Assembly (NCBI RefSeq): GCF_010500965.1
Contig: NZ_QVMI01000011.1
Span: forward strand, 154,776-218,775
Source: Bacteroides sp. 51
GTDB lineage: Bacteria; Bacteroidota; Bacteroidia; Bacteroidales; Bacteroidaceae
Length of the DNA: 64,000 nucleotides
Direction of reading: 5' to 3'
This document shows positions 53,277 through 61,211 of the stretch, piece by piece; position 1 is the first letter of the stretch; the number at the start of each line of letters is the position of its first letter. Under the pieces are notes generated by a model. That model was not told the origin of the DNA. It saw nothing but the letters and a program-made list of their open reading frames with translations, and ran no database searches. The position numbers and the translations under genes were made by a program.

Positions 53277-54659
53277 ATGTTTAAAATATTATTCATCAAA
53301 GAACTTCAGAATTATCTGTATAGCCTGCGCTTCCGGATATCTTTCATCATTGTTTTGGTGGTATTTGTGGTGGGTTCCATTTCATTTACTTCTTCTTTCA
53401 ACGATGCCAGTGCAGGGTATCTGTTGCAGAAACAATCGGAGTTGGCCGAACGGGCGAAGAACGTAACCCGGCTGGCTACTACTCCGGATTATCATCTGAC
53501 TCTGCCTCGTGATAACGGAATAATTGCCGATTGCAAAGAAAGTGTACTCCCCAATTTTTTCCAATATAATGGCTATGGTGTATTTGAATTCTCTGTACAT
53601 AACAATGCGGTGAATCCGTTGTTGAAGCGTTCGGAGAGTCTGAATTGGGCATTTATTGTATCCATGTTCCTGAGCTTTGTTACGTTGCTTTTTTCTTTCG
53701 ATTCCATCTCGGGCGAGAAAGAAGATCGCACGCTGGCCTTGGTCTTTTCCAACTCTGTATCGCGTAAGTCTTTTTTGTTAAGTAAGTTACTGAGTATTGT
53801 GACTGTGGTTTCGATCATGGCCGCTGTGGGTATGGTTGTTAGTTTGATTATGCTGGCTTTTTCGGGTAAAGTGTTAATGAATGCCGGTTTCTTCATGGAA
53901 GTTCTTGGTTTCTCATTGGTCAGCCTCTTATTTATAACGGTGTTTGCCTCGTTCGGATTGTTGTCGAGTGCCATTACCCGTTACTCCAATGTCAGTTTAT
54001 TGGTTTCCCTTTGTTTTTGGTTATTCTCTGCGGTTATTATTCCGAATACCTCCGTATTTTGGGCCAATAAATTGTTTCCTATTCCCACAGCCGATAAGGT
54101 TCAACAAGCAATGAATGAAGAAGTGAGCGATATAAATAATAATGCCTCTCGAAAGAGTTTTTCGACATCGGGCGATCCGTTCTATCCTCGTCATGAATTA
54201 CGTGCCGAGCGGGTGATGAATATAATGAACGCCCGAAAGAAACATGCTGATGCTTATTACCAACAGATGTTCCAGCAGTTCGAGAAAACAAGAAACTTTA
54301 CGCTGATTTCTCCTATTGCACAGTTCGAATACATCAACGAAGCATTTCTGGGAGGTGGTTATCTGCGCTTTAAGAAAAACTGGAACGATTTACACATCTT
54401 TCAGGAACAGTTTCTGCAATGGTTTAAGGATATTGATGCCAAAGACCCCAAAAGTCCGCATTGGTATAATCCGTTCGAAGATTTGTCGACCAGCAGACAA
54501 GAGGTAGCTGTAGATCAGGTGCCCCGCTATCAGGAAAAGATAGCTCCGTTCTCTCAGCGTTTTCAGTTTATAGCCGGTTATCTGATAACAATGATAGTAA
54601 TGATTGCTTTATTCTTTGGCTTTTGTTTCTATTTCTTTGTAAGGTATGATGTAAGGTAA
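53277..54659 (+). CDS. ABC-2 type permease with large extracytoplasmic loop (second)
   Basis: This 460-residue protein has the same layout as the first permease: an N-terminal span (about 18-40), a soluble loop, a four-span block (about 120-265) with the coupling segment DSISGEKEDRTLALVFSNSVSR, a second soluble loop and a C-terminal span ending FFVRYDVR. The first permease ends in a similar KYDVR. The pair probably arose by duplication. It is the last gene of the sigma-54-controlled operon and converges with the catalase gene across a short palindrome. Confidence 0.88.
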   Translation: MFKILFIKELQNYLYSLRFRISFIIVLVVFVVGSISFTSSFNDASAGYLLQKQSELAERAKNVTRLATTPDYHLTLPRDNGIIADCKESVLPNFFQYNGYGVFEFSVHNNAVNPLLKRSESLNWAFIVSMFLSFVTLLFSFDSISGEKEDRTLALVFSNSVSRKSFLLSKLLSIVTVVSIMAAVGMVVSLIMLAFSGKVLMNAGFFMEVLGFSLVSLLFITVFASFGLLSSAITRYSNVSLLVSLCFWLFSAVIIPNTSVFWANKLFPIPTADKVQQAMNEEVSDINNNASRKSFSTSGDPFYPRHELRAERVMNIMNARKKHADAYYQQMFQQFEKTRNFTLISPIAQFEYINEAFLGGGYLRFKKNWNDLHIFQEQFLQWFKDIDAKDPKSPHWYNPFEDLSTSRQEVAVDQVPRYQEKIAPFSQRFQFIAGYLITMIVMIALFFGFCFYFFVRYDVR

Positions 54660-54681
54660 GTTATACTAACCATTATCTTTG

Positions 54682-54709
54682 CATTGGGCGGTTCGCGAAC
54701 CGCCCAATG
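54682..54709. terminator. Perfect 28-bp palindrome between convergent genes
   Basis: CATTGGGCGGTTCG (54682-54695) and its exact reverse complement (54696-54709) form a palindrome 23 nt after the permease stop and 7 nt from the catalase stop. The core GGGCGGTTCGCGAACCGCCC is the same as in the paired elements at 28635 and 61113. It may end both transcripts. Confidence 0.7.
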
Positions 54710-54715
54710 TAATAC

Positions 54716-56188
54716 TTATATCCTATCCGGTGCTGCCAACGCTTCTTCCAGGCTGATGCCCAGTGCTTTCGCTACACCTTCTCCATAAGCCTTATCTGCC
54801 TTGTAGCAGTTACGAGTATGGCGTTGCTTAACAAACAACTCCGAATCGCCCATGGCGCGGGCTGTGTTTTCGCAAGTAATCTGTTTGTCTTCATCAGATA
54901 ACAATCTCCACAGATCGCCCGGCTGAGTATAGTAATCGCTATCATACTCGCGTTCGTTGTAATTAAAGATATCGCCGTTAGCTTTGTATGGAGGTTCTTT
55001 AAGTTCGGGAGAGTCCTGCCATTCACCATAGCTGTTTGGCTCGTATCCTTTGGCTGCACCGTAGTTTCCGTCTACACGCATCTGTCCATCGCGATGGTAA
55101 GCATGGAACGGGCAGCGGGGTTGGTTCACAGGGATAGAGTAGTGGTTCACGCCCAGGCGGTAGCGCTGTGCATCGCCATAGGAGAAGAGACGGCCTTGCA
55201 GCATCTTATCGGGAGAGAAACCGATGCCTTCTACGGTGTTGATTGGGTTGAAGGCGGCTTGCTCTACATCTGCGAAATAGTTCTCAGGGTTGCGGTTCAG
55301 TTCCAATACACCTACTTCCTGCAAGGGGTATTCTTTTTGTGACCATACCTTAGTCAGGTCGAAAGGATTCATCTCGTGCTTATCTGCCTGCTCCACCGTC
55401 ATGGTTTGGATATACATGGTCCATCTTGGGAAATCGCCTTTCTCAATCGCATTAAACAAGTCTCTTTGGTGTGACTCACGGTCTTTACCTACGATCATTT
55501 CTGCTTCCTGATCGGTGAGGTTCTTGATGCCCTGTTGTGTTTTAAAGTGGAATTTCACCCAGATACGTTCATTCTTGTCATTATAGAAGCTATAGGTATG
55601 ACTGCCGAATCCGTGCATGTGGCGGTAAGAATAAGGAATACCACGCGGGCTCATGGTGATAGTCACCTGATGGAGCGCTTCGGGAAGTGAAGTCCAGAAG
55701 TCCCAGTTGTTGTTGGCACTACGCATGTTAGTTTTAGGATCACGTTTGATGGCGTGGTTCAGATCGGGGAATTTCAGCGGGTCGCGCAGGAAGAATACCG
55801 GGGTATTATTACCTACCAAATCCCAGTTACCCTCCTCGGTATAGAACTTCATGGCAAATCCACGGATGTCGCGCTCTGCATCGGCTGCTCCTCTCTCTCC
55901 GGCAACGGTCGAGAAACGTACAAAACAATCGGTCTTCTTTCCAACTTCTTTGAAAATAGAAGCGCGGGTGTACCTGGTGATGTCATGTGTAACGGTAAAT
56001 GTACCAAATGCTCCTGAGCCTTTGGCATGCATACGACGTTCGGGAATAACCTCTCTGTCGAAGTGAGCCAGCTTTTCAAGAAACCAGGGGTCTTGTAATA
56101 ATACTTGTCCGCGAGGACCTACTGTCTGAATGTTTTGATTGTCGGCAACCGGACGGCCGTTCGCTGCTGTCAACTTTTTCTTTTCCAT
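54716..56188 (-). CDS. katA: Monofunctional haem catalase
   Basis: This 490-residue enzyme splits hydrogen peroxide into water and oxygen in the cytoplasm. The catalytic His54 lies in [12 protein letters not shown], Asn127 in [12 protein letters not shown], and the haem ligand Tyr337 in [14 protein letters not shown]. Length and sequence fit the small-subunit (clade 3) catalases. There is no signal peptide. It converges with the ABC-2 permease gene and diverges from a flavodoxin-fold oxidoreductase across 154 nt. Control by OxyR or a similar peroxide regulator is likely from the family's general behaviour, but I see no clear binding site. Confidence 0.97.
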   Translation of the reverse strand: MEKKKLTAANGRPVADNQNIQTVGPRGQVLLQDPWFLEKLAHFDREVIPERRMHAKGSGAFGTFTVTHDITRYTRASIFKEVGKKTDCFVRFSTVAGERGAADAERDIRGFAMKFYTEEGNWDLVGNNTPVFFLRDPLKFPDLNHAIKRDPKTNMRSANNNWDFWTSLPEALHQVTITMSPRGIPYSYRHMHGFGSHTYSFYNDKNERIWVKFHFKTQQGIKNLTDQEAEMIVGKDRESHQRDLFNAIEKGDFPRWTMYIQTMTVEQADKHEMNPFDLTKVWSQKEYPLQEVGVLELNRNPENYFADVEQAAFNPINTVEGIGFSPDKMLQGRLFSYGDAQRYRLGVNHYSIPVNQPRCPFHAYHRDGQMRVDGNYGAAKGYEPNSYGEWQDSPELKEPPYKANGDIFNYNEREYDSDYYTQPGDLWRLLSDEDKQITCENTARAMGDSELFVKQRHTRNCYKADKAYGEGVAKALGISLEEALAAPDRI

Positions 56189-56342
56189 AAATAATAGTTG
56201 TTGTGTGAGATATGTTAGTAGTAATTTAAGTTTTTCCCGTAATCATAATTTTAAAACAATTTGATGCTGAATATTGTTTATTGGTGGAGAGGGTTTTTCT
56301 CGTCAAAAGTGATTTTCAAACATTATAAGATATATTAAGCAT

Positions 56343-56903
56343 ATGAATAAAGAGTTAGGTCATGTTGTGATTCTTGTGGCGCATCCTAATCTGCGGGAAT
56401 CAAGCGCCAACAAAGAGCTGTTGGATACTGTAAAGGAGATAGACAATGTTTCGGTGTACAATCTTTATGAAGAAAAAGATGAAACGTTCAATGCCGACGA
56501 ATGGAGTCGTGTCCTGACGGATGCTTCGGCACTTGTTTTCCAGTTTCCTTTTCACTGGATGTCTGCACCCTATATGCTGAAACGCTGGGAAGACGAGGTG
56601 CTGACCCAACTGGCCCGTACTCCTTCCATAGCCGGAAAACCTTTGATGGTAGTGGTTACCACGGGTTCCGAAAGTGACGCATACAGAAGCGGAGGCAGAA
56701 ACCGTTTTACTGTCGACGAGTTGCTGCGCCCTTATCAGGCTTCGGCCATCCTTTCGGGCATGGTGTGGCAAACGCCTTTAATCATTTATGGTACGGGAAA
56801 TGAAGACCCTGCCAAAAACATAGCGCAAGGAGCCATTCAATACAGAAAAGCAGTGGACGAACTCCTGAGAGACAAATCTCTTATGAGCGTAGTAACCTGG
56901 TAA
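56343..56903 (+). CDS. Flavodoxin-fold NAD(P)H oxidoreductase (KefF/MdaB-like)
   Basis: This 186-residue cytoplasmic protein belongs to the NAD(P)H quinone-reductase/KefF group. The FMN-phosphate region is ILVAHPNLRESSAN, and the conserved FQFPFHWMSAPYMLKRWEDEV is typical of the family. It probably reduces quinones or electrophiles in two-electron steps. It diverges from catalase, which suggests a joint role in oxidative stress (inference). No KefC-type potassium channel gene is nearby, so it is more likely a free-standing reductase. A strong terminator follows at 56951. Confidence 0.85.
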   Translation: MNKELGHVVILVAHPNLRESSANKELLDTVKEIDNVSVYNLYEEKDETFNADEWSRVLTDASALVFQFPFHWMSAPYMLKRWEDEVLTQLARTPSIAGKPLMVVVTTGSESDAYRSGGRNRFTVDELLRPYQASAILSGMVWQTPLIIYGTGNEDPAKNIAQGAIQYRKAVDELLRDKSLMSVVTW

Positions 56904-56950
56904 CAGCGAGCCGCTGCACCCAGGTTTCCATGCGGATGGATGGTAAATAG

Positions 56951-56988
56951 GGTCCTGTTCGGAGTTATGCTTCGGACGGGACTTTTTT
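56951..56988 (+). terminator. Strong rho-independent terminator
   Basis: A 14-bp stem (56951-56964 with 56970-56983, including three G-T wobbles) encloses a 5-nt loop and is followed by six T residues. It lies 48 nt after the flavodoxin-fold gene. Confidence 0.85.
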
Positions 56989-57034
56989 GTTCTTTTTTGC
57001 GGGGTCAAACGGAGCACTGTCTTAATGAGGTTCA

Positions 57035-57254
57035 GCCAGTAGTTCAATGTTCCCCGGGCATAGGCTGAATCTCCTTCAGGCAGTAGGGCAATGTCATGCA
57101 TCCAGTAGATCAATCTGATTTAGCCAGTGCATTAGCTGGATTGATCCAGTACATGAGTCAGATTCATCCAGTGCCTCAGCTAGATTGATCCAGTGCCTCA
57201 GCCCGGCTCAGGCACTGGATGAGCATCGCTGAGCCAGTGCGTCATTTCTTAGTG
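57035..57254. repeat. 22-nt tandem array, about ten units (CCAGTGCCTCAG family)
   Basis: Units begin at 57035, 57057, 57079, 57101, 57123, 57145, 57167, 57189, 57211 and 57233, always 22 nt apart. The best-kept part is (T/G)CCAGT followed by a variable CAG / GATT segment; the second unit is weak. Two central units form a hairpin (57190-57218). It fills much of the gap between the flavodoxin-fold gene and the GH2 gene. The rest of the gap shows only the terminator at 56951 and a -7-like box at 57413. Confidence 0.85.
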
Positions 57255-57412
57255 AATTAAACACGCTAATCCACCTCCCGGATGGGTCCCTTTTTACCTG
57301 AACCAGGAACCGAAACCACGAATACGACCTGTTTTCATGCATGATGAACGATTATCAATCCTTTTTGAATTATAATTGTCCCTATGCTGACTGGAGATAT
57401 ACTATTTTTGCA

Positions 57413-57420
57413 CTTAAAGA
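57413..57420 (+). promoter_or_regulatory. Bacteroidales-type -7 box before the GH2 beta-galactosidase
   Basis: TATTTTTG matches TAnnTTTG and lies 58 nt before the start codon. No convincing -33 element was found. Confidence 0.4.
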
Positions 57421-57477
57421 TTAAGCAGTTACTTCTACACTTTCGTATGATATGATGTGCAATATAAATTTGAAACC

Positions 57478-59976
57478 ATGAATTTTAGAAAAACCTTTTT
57501 GTTTACGCTGTTCACTCTATTGATTCTACCTGCAATGGGACAGGTGTCCTTCGGTCAACCGGAAAAGATCAATGATGGATGGAAATTCTTTTTGGGTGAC
57601 GCATCCGAAGCTCAGGCACCCGCATTTAACGACAACAAATGGAAAAACATCGATTTACCCCACGACTGGAGTGTACGCGGACAGCTTAGCCCTACGCTTG
57701 CCAGTGCCACGGGCTACCTGCCGGGTGGAATCGGTTGGTACCGCAAAGTACTGAATATCCCCCGCGATAAACAAGACGAAAAGGTATATCTTTATTTCGA
57801 AGGCGTGTACAACCGTAGCGAAGTCTTTATAAACGGACACTCCCTGGGCAAACGCCCCAACGGATATATCTCCTTTATGTACGACGCCACTCCTTATATA
57901 AAATATGGAGAAGACAACCTGATCGCCGTACGTGTTGACCATAGCCAGTCGGCCGACTCGCGCTGGTACACCGGATCGGGCATCTACCGCAACGTATGGG
58001 CCGTATACGCCCACCCGGTACATATTGCCCAATGGGGCGTATATGCTTATCCAAAGTCCGTTTCGAAAAATCAAGCCACCATAAGTGTCCAAGTAGAGCT
58101 GGAAAACAGTACAGCAGAAAAAGCGAATCTGACCATTAACAACGAACTCCTTTCACCAGAAGGAAAAGTCATAGCCCGGAACAGCAAGAAGTTGGCGTTA
58201 CCGGCCAATGGCAGCAATAAAATGGCTGTAGATTTGAAGGTGTCCAATCCTAAACTCTGGAGCATAGATACCCCCGATTTATATCAGCTAAAGACCACCG
58301 TAACCCGCGATGGTAAAGTAATAGACCAAACCGTGACCACAACCGGTATCCGTTCATTGACATTCGACCCCAATAAAGGATTTGCCCTCAACGGGAAGTG
58401 GATGAAAGTCAAAGGCGTCTGCCTGCACCACGATGCCGGTGTCCTGGGCTCGGCCGTACCTCGCGATGTCTGGAAAAGACGTCTGCTGACTCTAAAACAA
58501 GTAGGCTGTAACGCCATTCGCACCAGCCACAACCCGCAAGCCCCTGATTTATACAGCCTTTGCGATGAACTCGGACTACTCGTTATGAACGAAGCCTACG
58601 ATGAATGGGAATTCCCGAAGCGCAAGTGGCTCGAAGGATGGAACGTGGGCACCCCCGGTTTCCAGGGCAATTATGACTTCTTCGAAGAATGGGGCGAGAA
58701 AGACCTGGCCGATATGGTCCGTCGCGACCGTAACCACATCTCCATTTTTGCATGGAGCATAGGCAATGAAGTAGACTATCCGAACGACCCCTACTCACAT
58801 CCCGTATTAGGTGGTGAAAAGTCCGGTGGATTTACACAAGCCTCTTACGGCGGCTATAACCCCGATGCTCCCGATGCCATGCGTCTTGGAGCCATAGCCA
58901 AACGCCTTGTAGCTGTGGTGAAGAAGTACGACACTTCACGTCCAACCACTGCCGGACTGGCCGGTGTGGCCATGTCCAACGAAACCGAATACCCCGGAGC
59001 AGTCGATATTGCCGGATACAACTATACAGAAAGTTTCTATATCAAAGACCATGAAAAATACCCCAACCGTGTCATCTTCGGAAGCGAAAACCGTCACGAA
59101 CTCGCTGCCTGGAAAGCCGTGAGAGACAACGAACACATCTTCGGGCAATTCCTTTGGACGGGCATTGACTACCTGGGCGAATCCGGCAGATGGCCCTCCC
59201 GAGGTTTCTACTCCGGTTTGCTGGACTTCGGTGGATTTATTAAACCTCGCGGATACTTCCGTCAATCCATCTGGACTGATACGCCAATGGCCTATCTGGG
59301 CACTTACCCCACACCCGGAAAAGGTAGCCGTAGCCAGATGAAAGATGTATGGTCGCAGTTGGATGCAGCCAACGAAAAGAACTACGAAGAGAAAGTCCCA
59401 TCAATGGATGCATGGTCGATATGGAATTATGAAGAAGGACAATCCATTCGCGTAGTATGCTATACCAATGCCGCTAAAGCCCGCCTGGAACTAAACGGAA
59501 AGGAAGTAGGCAAGTTGCAAGACTATAATGACAATACCGGCATCATCTATTGGGATATCCCATATCAGCCAGGCAAACTGGAAGTCATTGGGTTGGATAA
59601 AGACAATCAGGAAGTTTCCCGTTATGCCATTCGCTCCTCCAAACGCCCTTATGCGCTTACCATCGAACGTATCGAAAAGCAAATAAGTAAAGATAAAGGG
59701 CTTGCGCAGGTACTTGTACAAGTTGTCGATGAAGATGGGCTTCCGGTAATGCTTTCCGATAACGAAATCACCTGCCAGATCGTAGGGCCAGCCAGATTGT
59801 TAGGCATGGAAGCCGGGAACAACGAAGATATGACCGATTATACGGATAACGTACAGCGCGTATTCCACGGGCATATCCTGACGTATCTGCAAGCCACAGG
59901 CGAAGCCGGACAATTCAAATTGCGATTTACCTCTCCCTGGCTGAAACCGGTGGAGGCAACCATAGACATTTATTAG
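57478..59976 (+). CDS. Exported GH2 beta-galactosidase-like enzyme
   Basis: This 832-residue protein has a signal peptide (cleavage near MGQVS) and the full GH2 layout: sugar-binding domain (about 25-185), immunoglobulin-like domain (about 190-300), TIM barrel (about 300-600), then DUF4982-like and C-terminal immunoglobulin-like domains. Acid/base Glu431 lies in WSIGNEVDY and nucleophile Glu537 in FGSENRHE. NAIRTSHNPQAPDLYSLCDELG is also typical. The start at 57478 follows the -7 box at 57413 and opens the signal peptide directly. It most likely removes terminal beta-galactose; beta-glucuronidase or related activity cannot be excluded. It leads a group with GH43-like and GH51 enzymes. Confidence 0.9.
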   Translation: MNFRKTFLFTLFTLLILPAMGQVSFGQPEKINDGWKFFLGDASEAQAPAFNDNKWKNIDLPHDWSVRGQLSPTLASATGYLPGGIGWYRKVLNIPRDKQDEKVYLYFEGVYNRSEVFINGHSLGKRPNGYISFMYDATPYIKYGEDNLIAVRVDHSQSADSRWYTGSGIYRNVWAVYAHPVHIAQWGVYAYPKSVSKNQATISVQVELENSTAEKANLTINNELLSPEGKVIARNSKKLALPANGSNKMAVDLKVSNPKLWSIDTPDLYQLKTTVTRDGKVIDQTVTTTGIRSLTFDPNKGFALNGKWMKVKGVCLHHDAGVLGSAVPRDVWKRRLLTLKQVGCNAIRTSHNPQAPDLYSLCDELGLLVMNEAYDEWEFPKRKWLEGWNVGTPGFQGNYDFFEEWGEKDLADMVRRDRNHISIFAWSIGNEVDYPNDPYSHPVLGGEKSGGFTQASYGGYNPDAPDAMRLGAIAKRLVAVVKKYDTSRPTTAGLAGVAMSNETEYPGAVDIAGYNYTESFYIKDHEKYPNRVIFGSENRHELAAWKAVRDNEHIFGQFLWTGIDYLGESGRWPSRGFYSGLLDFGGFIKPRGYFRQSIWTDTPMAYLGTYPTPGKGSRSQMKDVWSQLDAANEKNYEEKVPSMDAWSIWNYEEGQSIRVVCYTNAAKARLELNGKEVGKLQDYNDNTGIIYWDIPYQPGKLEVIGLDKDNQEVSRYAIRSSKRPYALTIERIEKQISKDKGLAQVLVQVVDEDGLPVMLSDNEITCQIVGPARLLGMEAGNNEDMTDYTDNVQRVFHGHILTYLQATGEAGQFKLRFTSPWLKPVEATIDIY

Positions 59977-60063
59977 TAGTTAGTAGCTAGAAGTTAGTAG
60001 TTAGGCCAGTGGAACGATGCTGCATAACTCCTTACTTCTAGCTTCTTACTTCTTACTTCTAAT
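59977..60063. terminator. Imperfect inverted repeat between GH2 and GH43 genes
   Basis: An AGTAGCTAGAAGTTAG-rich left arm (about 59977-60007) pairs imperfectly with a CTTACTTCTAGCTTCTTACT right arm (about 60032-60062). Both arms consist of short TAG/CTT repeats. It could end or slow transcription or mark an RNA processing point. Confidence 0.5.
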
Positions 60064-60072
60064 TCAAAAACA

Positions 60073-61056
60073 ATGCACCCAAATACAAATCTCATTCTTA
60101 CTCTTCTGGCAGCCTTGCTTATTTTGAACACAAGCTGCTCCGGTAAAAGTAGTGAAAAGGAGCCTTATGTGGCCTACCTTTTCACCTACTTTACCGGCAA
60201 CCGGATAGATGAAGAAGCCGTTCGTTATGCTATTAGCCATGACGGATACAACTACAAAGCCCTGAATCAGAATCAACCGGTTATCGATTCAGAGGTGATA
60301 AGTTCAACCGGTGGAGTACGCGATCCGCACATCCTACGTTGTGAGGATGGAGAAACCTTCTACATGGTACTCACCGATATGGTATCTGCCAACGGATGGA
60401 GTTCCAACCGTGCCATGATCCTGTTGAAATCTACCGACTTAATTAACTGGACATCCAACATAATCAATATCCAGCAGAAATACGAAGAACAGGAAGATCT
60501 GTTGCGCGTATGGGCACCACAGACCGTATACGACCATGAAGCCGGCAAATACATGGTTTACTGGTCGATGAAACATGGCGATGGTCCGGATATCATTTAC
60601 TATGCTTATGCCAATCCGGAATTTACAGATATCGAAGGCAAGCCCGCTATTCTGTTCTTCCCTCAAAATGGAAAGTCCTGCATAGATGGCGACATTATCT
60701 ATAAAGACGGAATCTATCACCTATTCTATAAAACCGAAGGCGATGGCAATGGTATAAAGAAAGCTACTACCACCTCATTAACCTCAGGTGGTTGGGTAGA
60801 ATCCGATGACTACAAACAGCAAACCAAAGAAGCTGTTGAGGGATCAAGCGTATTCAAGCTGATAAACTCAGATACCTATATACTTATGTATGACGTATAT
60901 ATGAAAGGTTCCTATCAGTTTACAGAAAGTACAGATCTGGAACACTTCAAGGTTATCGACCATCAGATATCAATGGATTTCCATCCTCGTCACGGAACGG
61001 TTATTCCGATTACACAAAAAGAACTTAAGACTTTAACAGATAAGTTTTCTCATTAA
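60073..61056 (+). CDS. GH43-like lipoprotein
   Basis: This 327-residue lipoprotein has a hydrophobic signal and a lipobox-like NTSC (Cys22). The remainder is a five-bladed propeller of GH43 type. The likely catalytic base is Asp84 in GGVRDPHILR; SCIDGDIIYKDGIYHLFY (near residue 210) may hold the second Asp, and EAVEGSSVFK the acid Glu. Unlike many GH43 members it starts the first blade with AYLFTYFTGNRIDEEAVRYAISHDG. It could be an arabinofuranosidase or galactanase-type enzyme. Its neighbours (GH2 beta-galactosidase, GH51) suggest arabinogalactan-like substrates. A paired palindrome follows at 61059. Confidence 0.82.
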   Translation: MHPNTNLILTLLAALLILNTSCSGKSSEKEPYVAYLFTYFTGNRIDEEAVRYAISHDGYNYKALNQNQPVIDSEVISSTGGVRDPHILRCEDGETFYMVLTDMVSANGWSSNRAMILLKSTDLINWTSNIINIQQKYEEQEDLLRVWAPQTVYDHEAGKYMVYWSMKHGDGPDIIYYAYANPEFTDIEGKPAILFFPQNGKSCIDGDIIYKDGIYHLFYKTEGDGNGIKKATTTSLTSGGWVESDDYKQQTKEAVEGSSVFKLINSDTYILMYDVYMKGSYQFTESTDLEHFKVIDHQISMDFHPRHGTVIPITQKELKTLTDKFSH

Positions 61057-61058
61057 CT

Positions 61059-61136
61059 GTAGGGGCGGTTCGTGAACCGCCCAATACACAGAATACACAG
61101 AAAATCATTGTCGGGCGGTTCGCGAACCGCCCCTAC
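61059..61136. repeat. Paired-palindrome element (copy 2), possible terminator
   Basis: The left palindrome (61063-61082, one base changed) and the right palindrome (61113-61132) resemble those at 28635 and 28685, with the same flanking GTAG / CTAC and a 30-nt spacer that is about 90% identical to copy 1. It lies directly after the GH43-like stop codon. Confidence 0.85.
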
Positions 61137-61160
61137 GGTGAATAATTTAAATATTATCAT

Positions 61161-61184
61161 TACCTTTGTGTGTACAAAGTACAC
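61161..61184 (+). promoter_or_regulatory. -7 box and palindromic operator candidate before the GH51 gene
   Basis: TACCTTTG (61161-61168) matches the TAnnTTTG consensus exactly. It is followed by the perfect 6-3-6 palindrome GTGTAC-AAA-GTACAC (61170-61184), which would overlap the transcription start, a usual place for a repressor. The start codon is at 61212. Confidence 0.5.
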
Positions 61185-61211
61185 TAATATTCCTTTATCT
61201 ACTTGAATACC

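Noticed and set aside
57035-57254. CRISPR array or tRNA-like cluster
   Set aside because: Degenerate 22-nt tandem units without spacers; no cloverleaf or CCA end seen.
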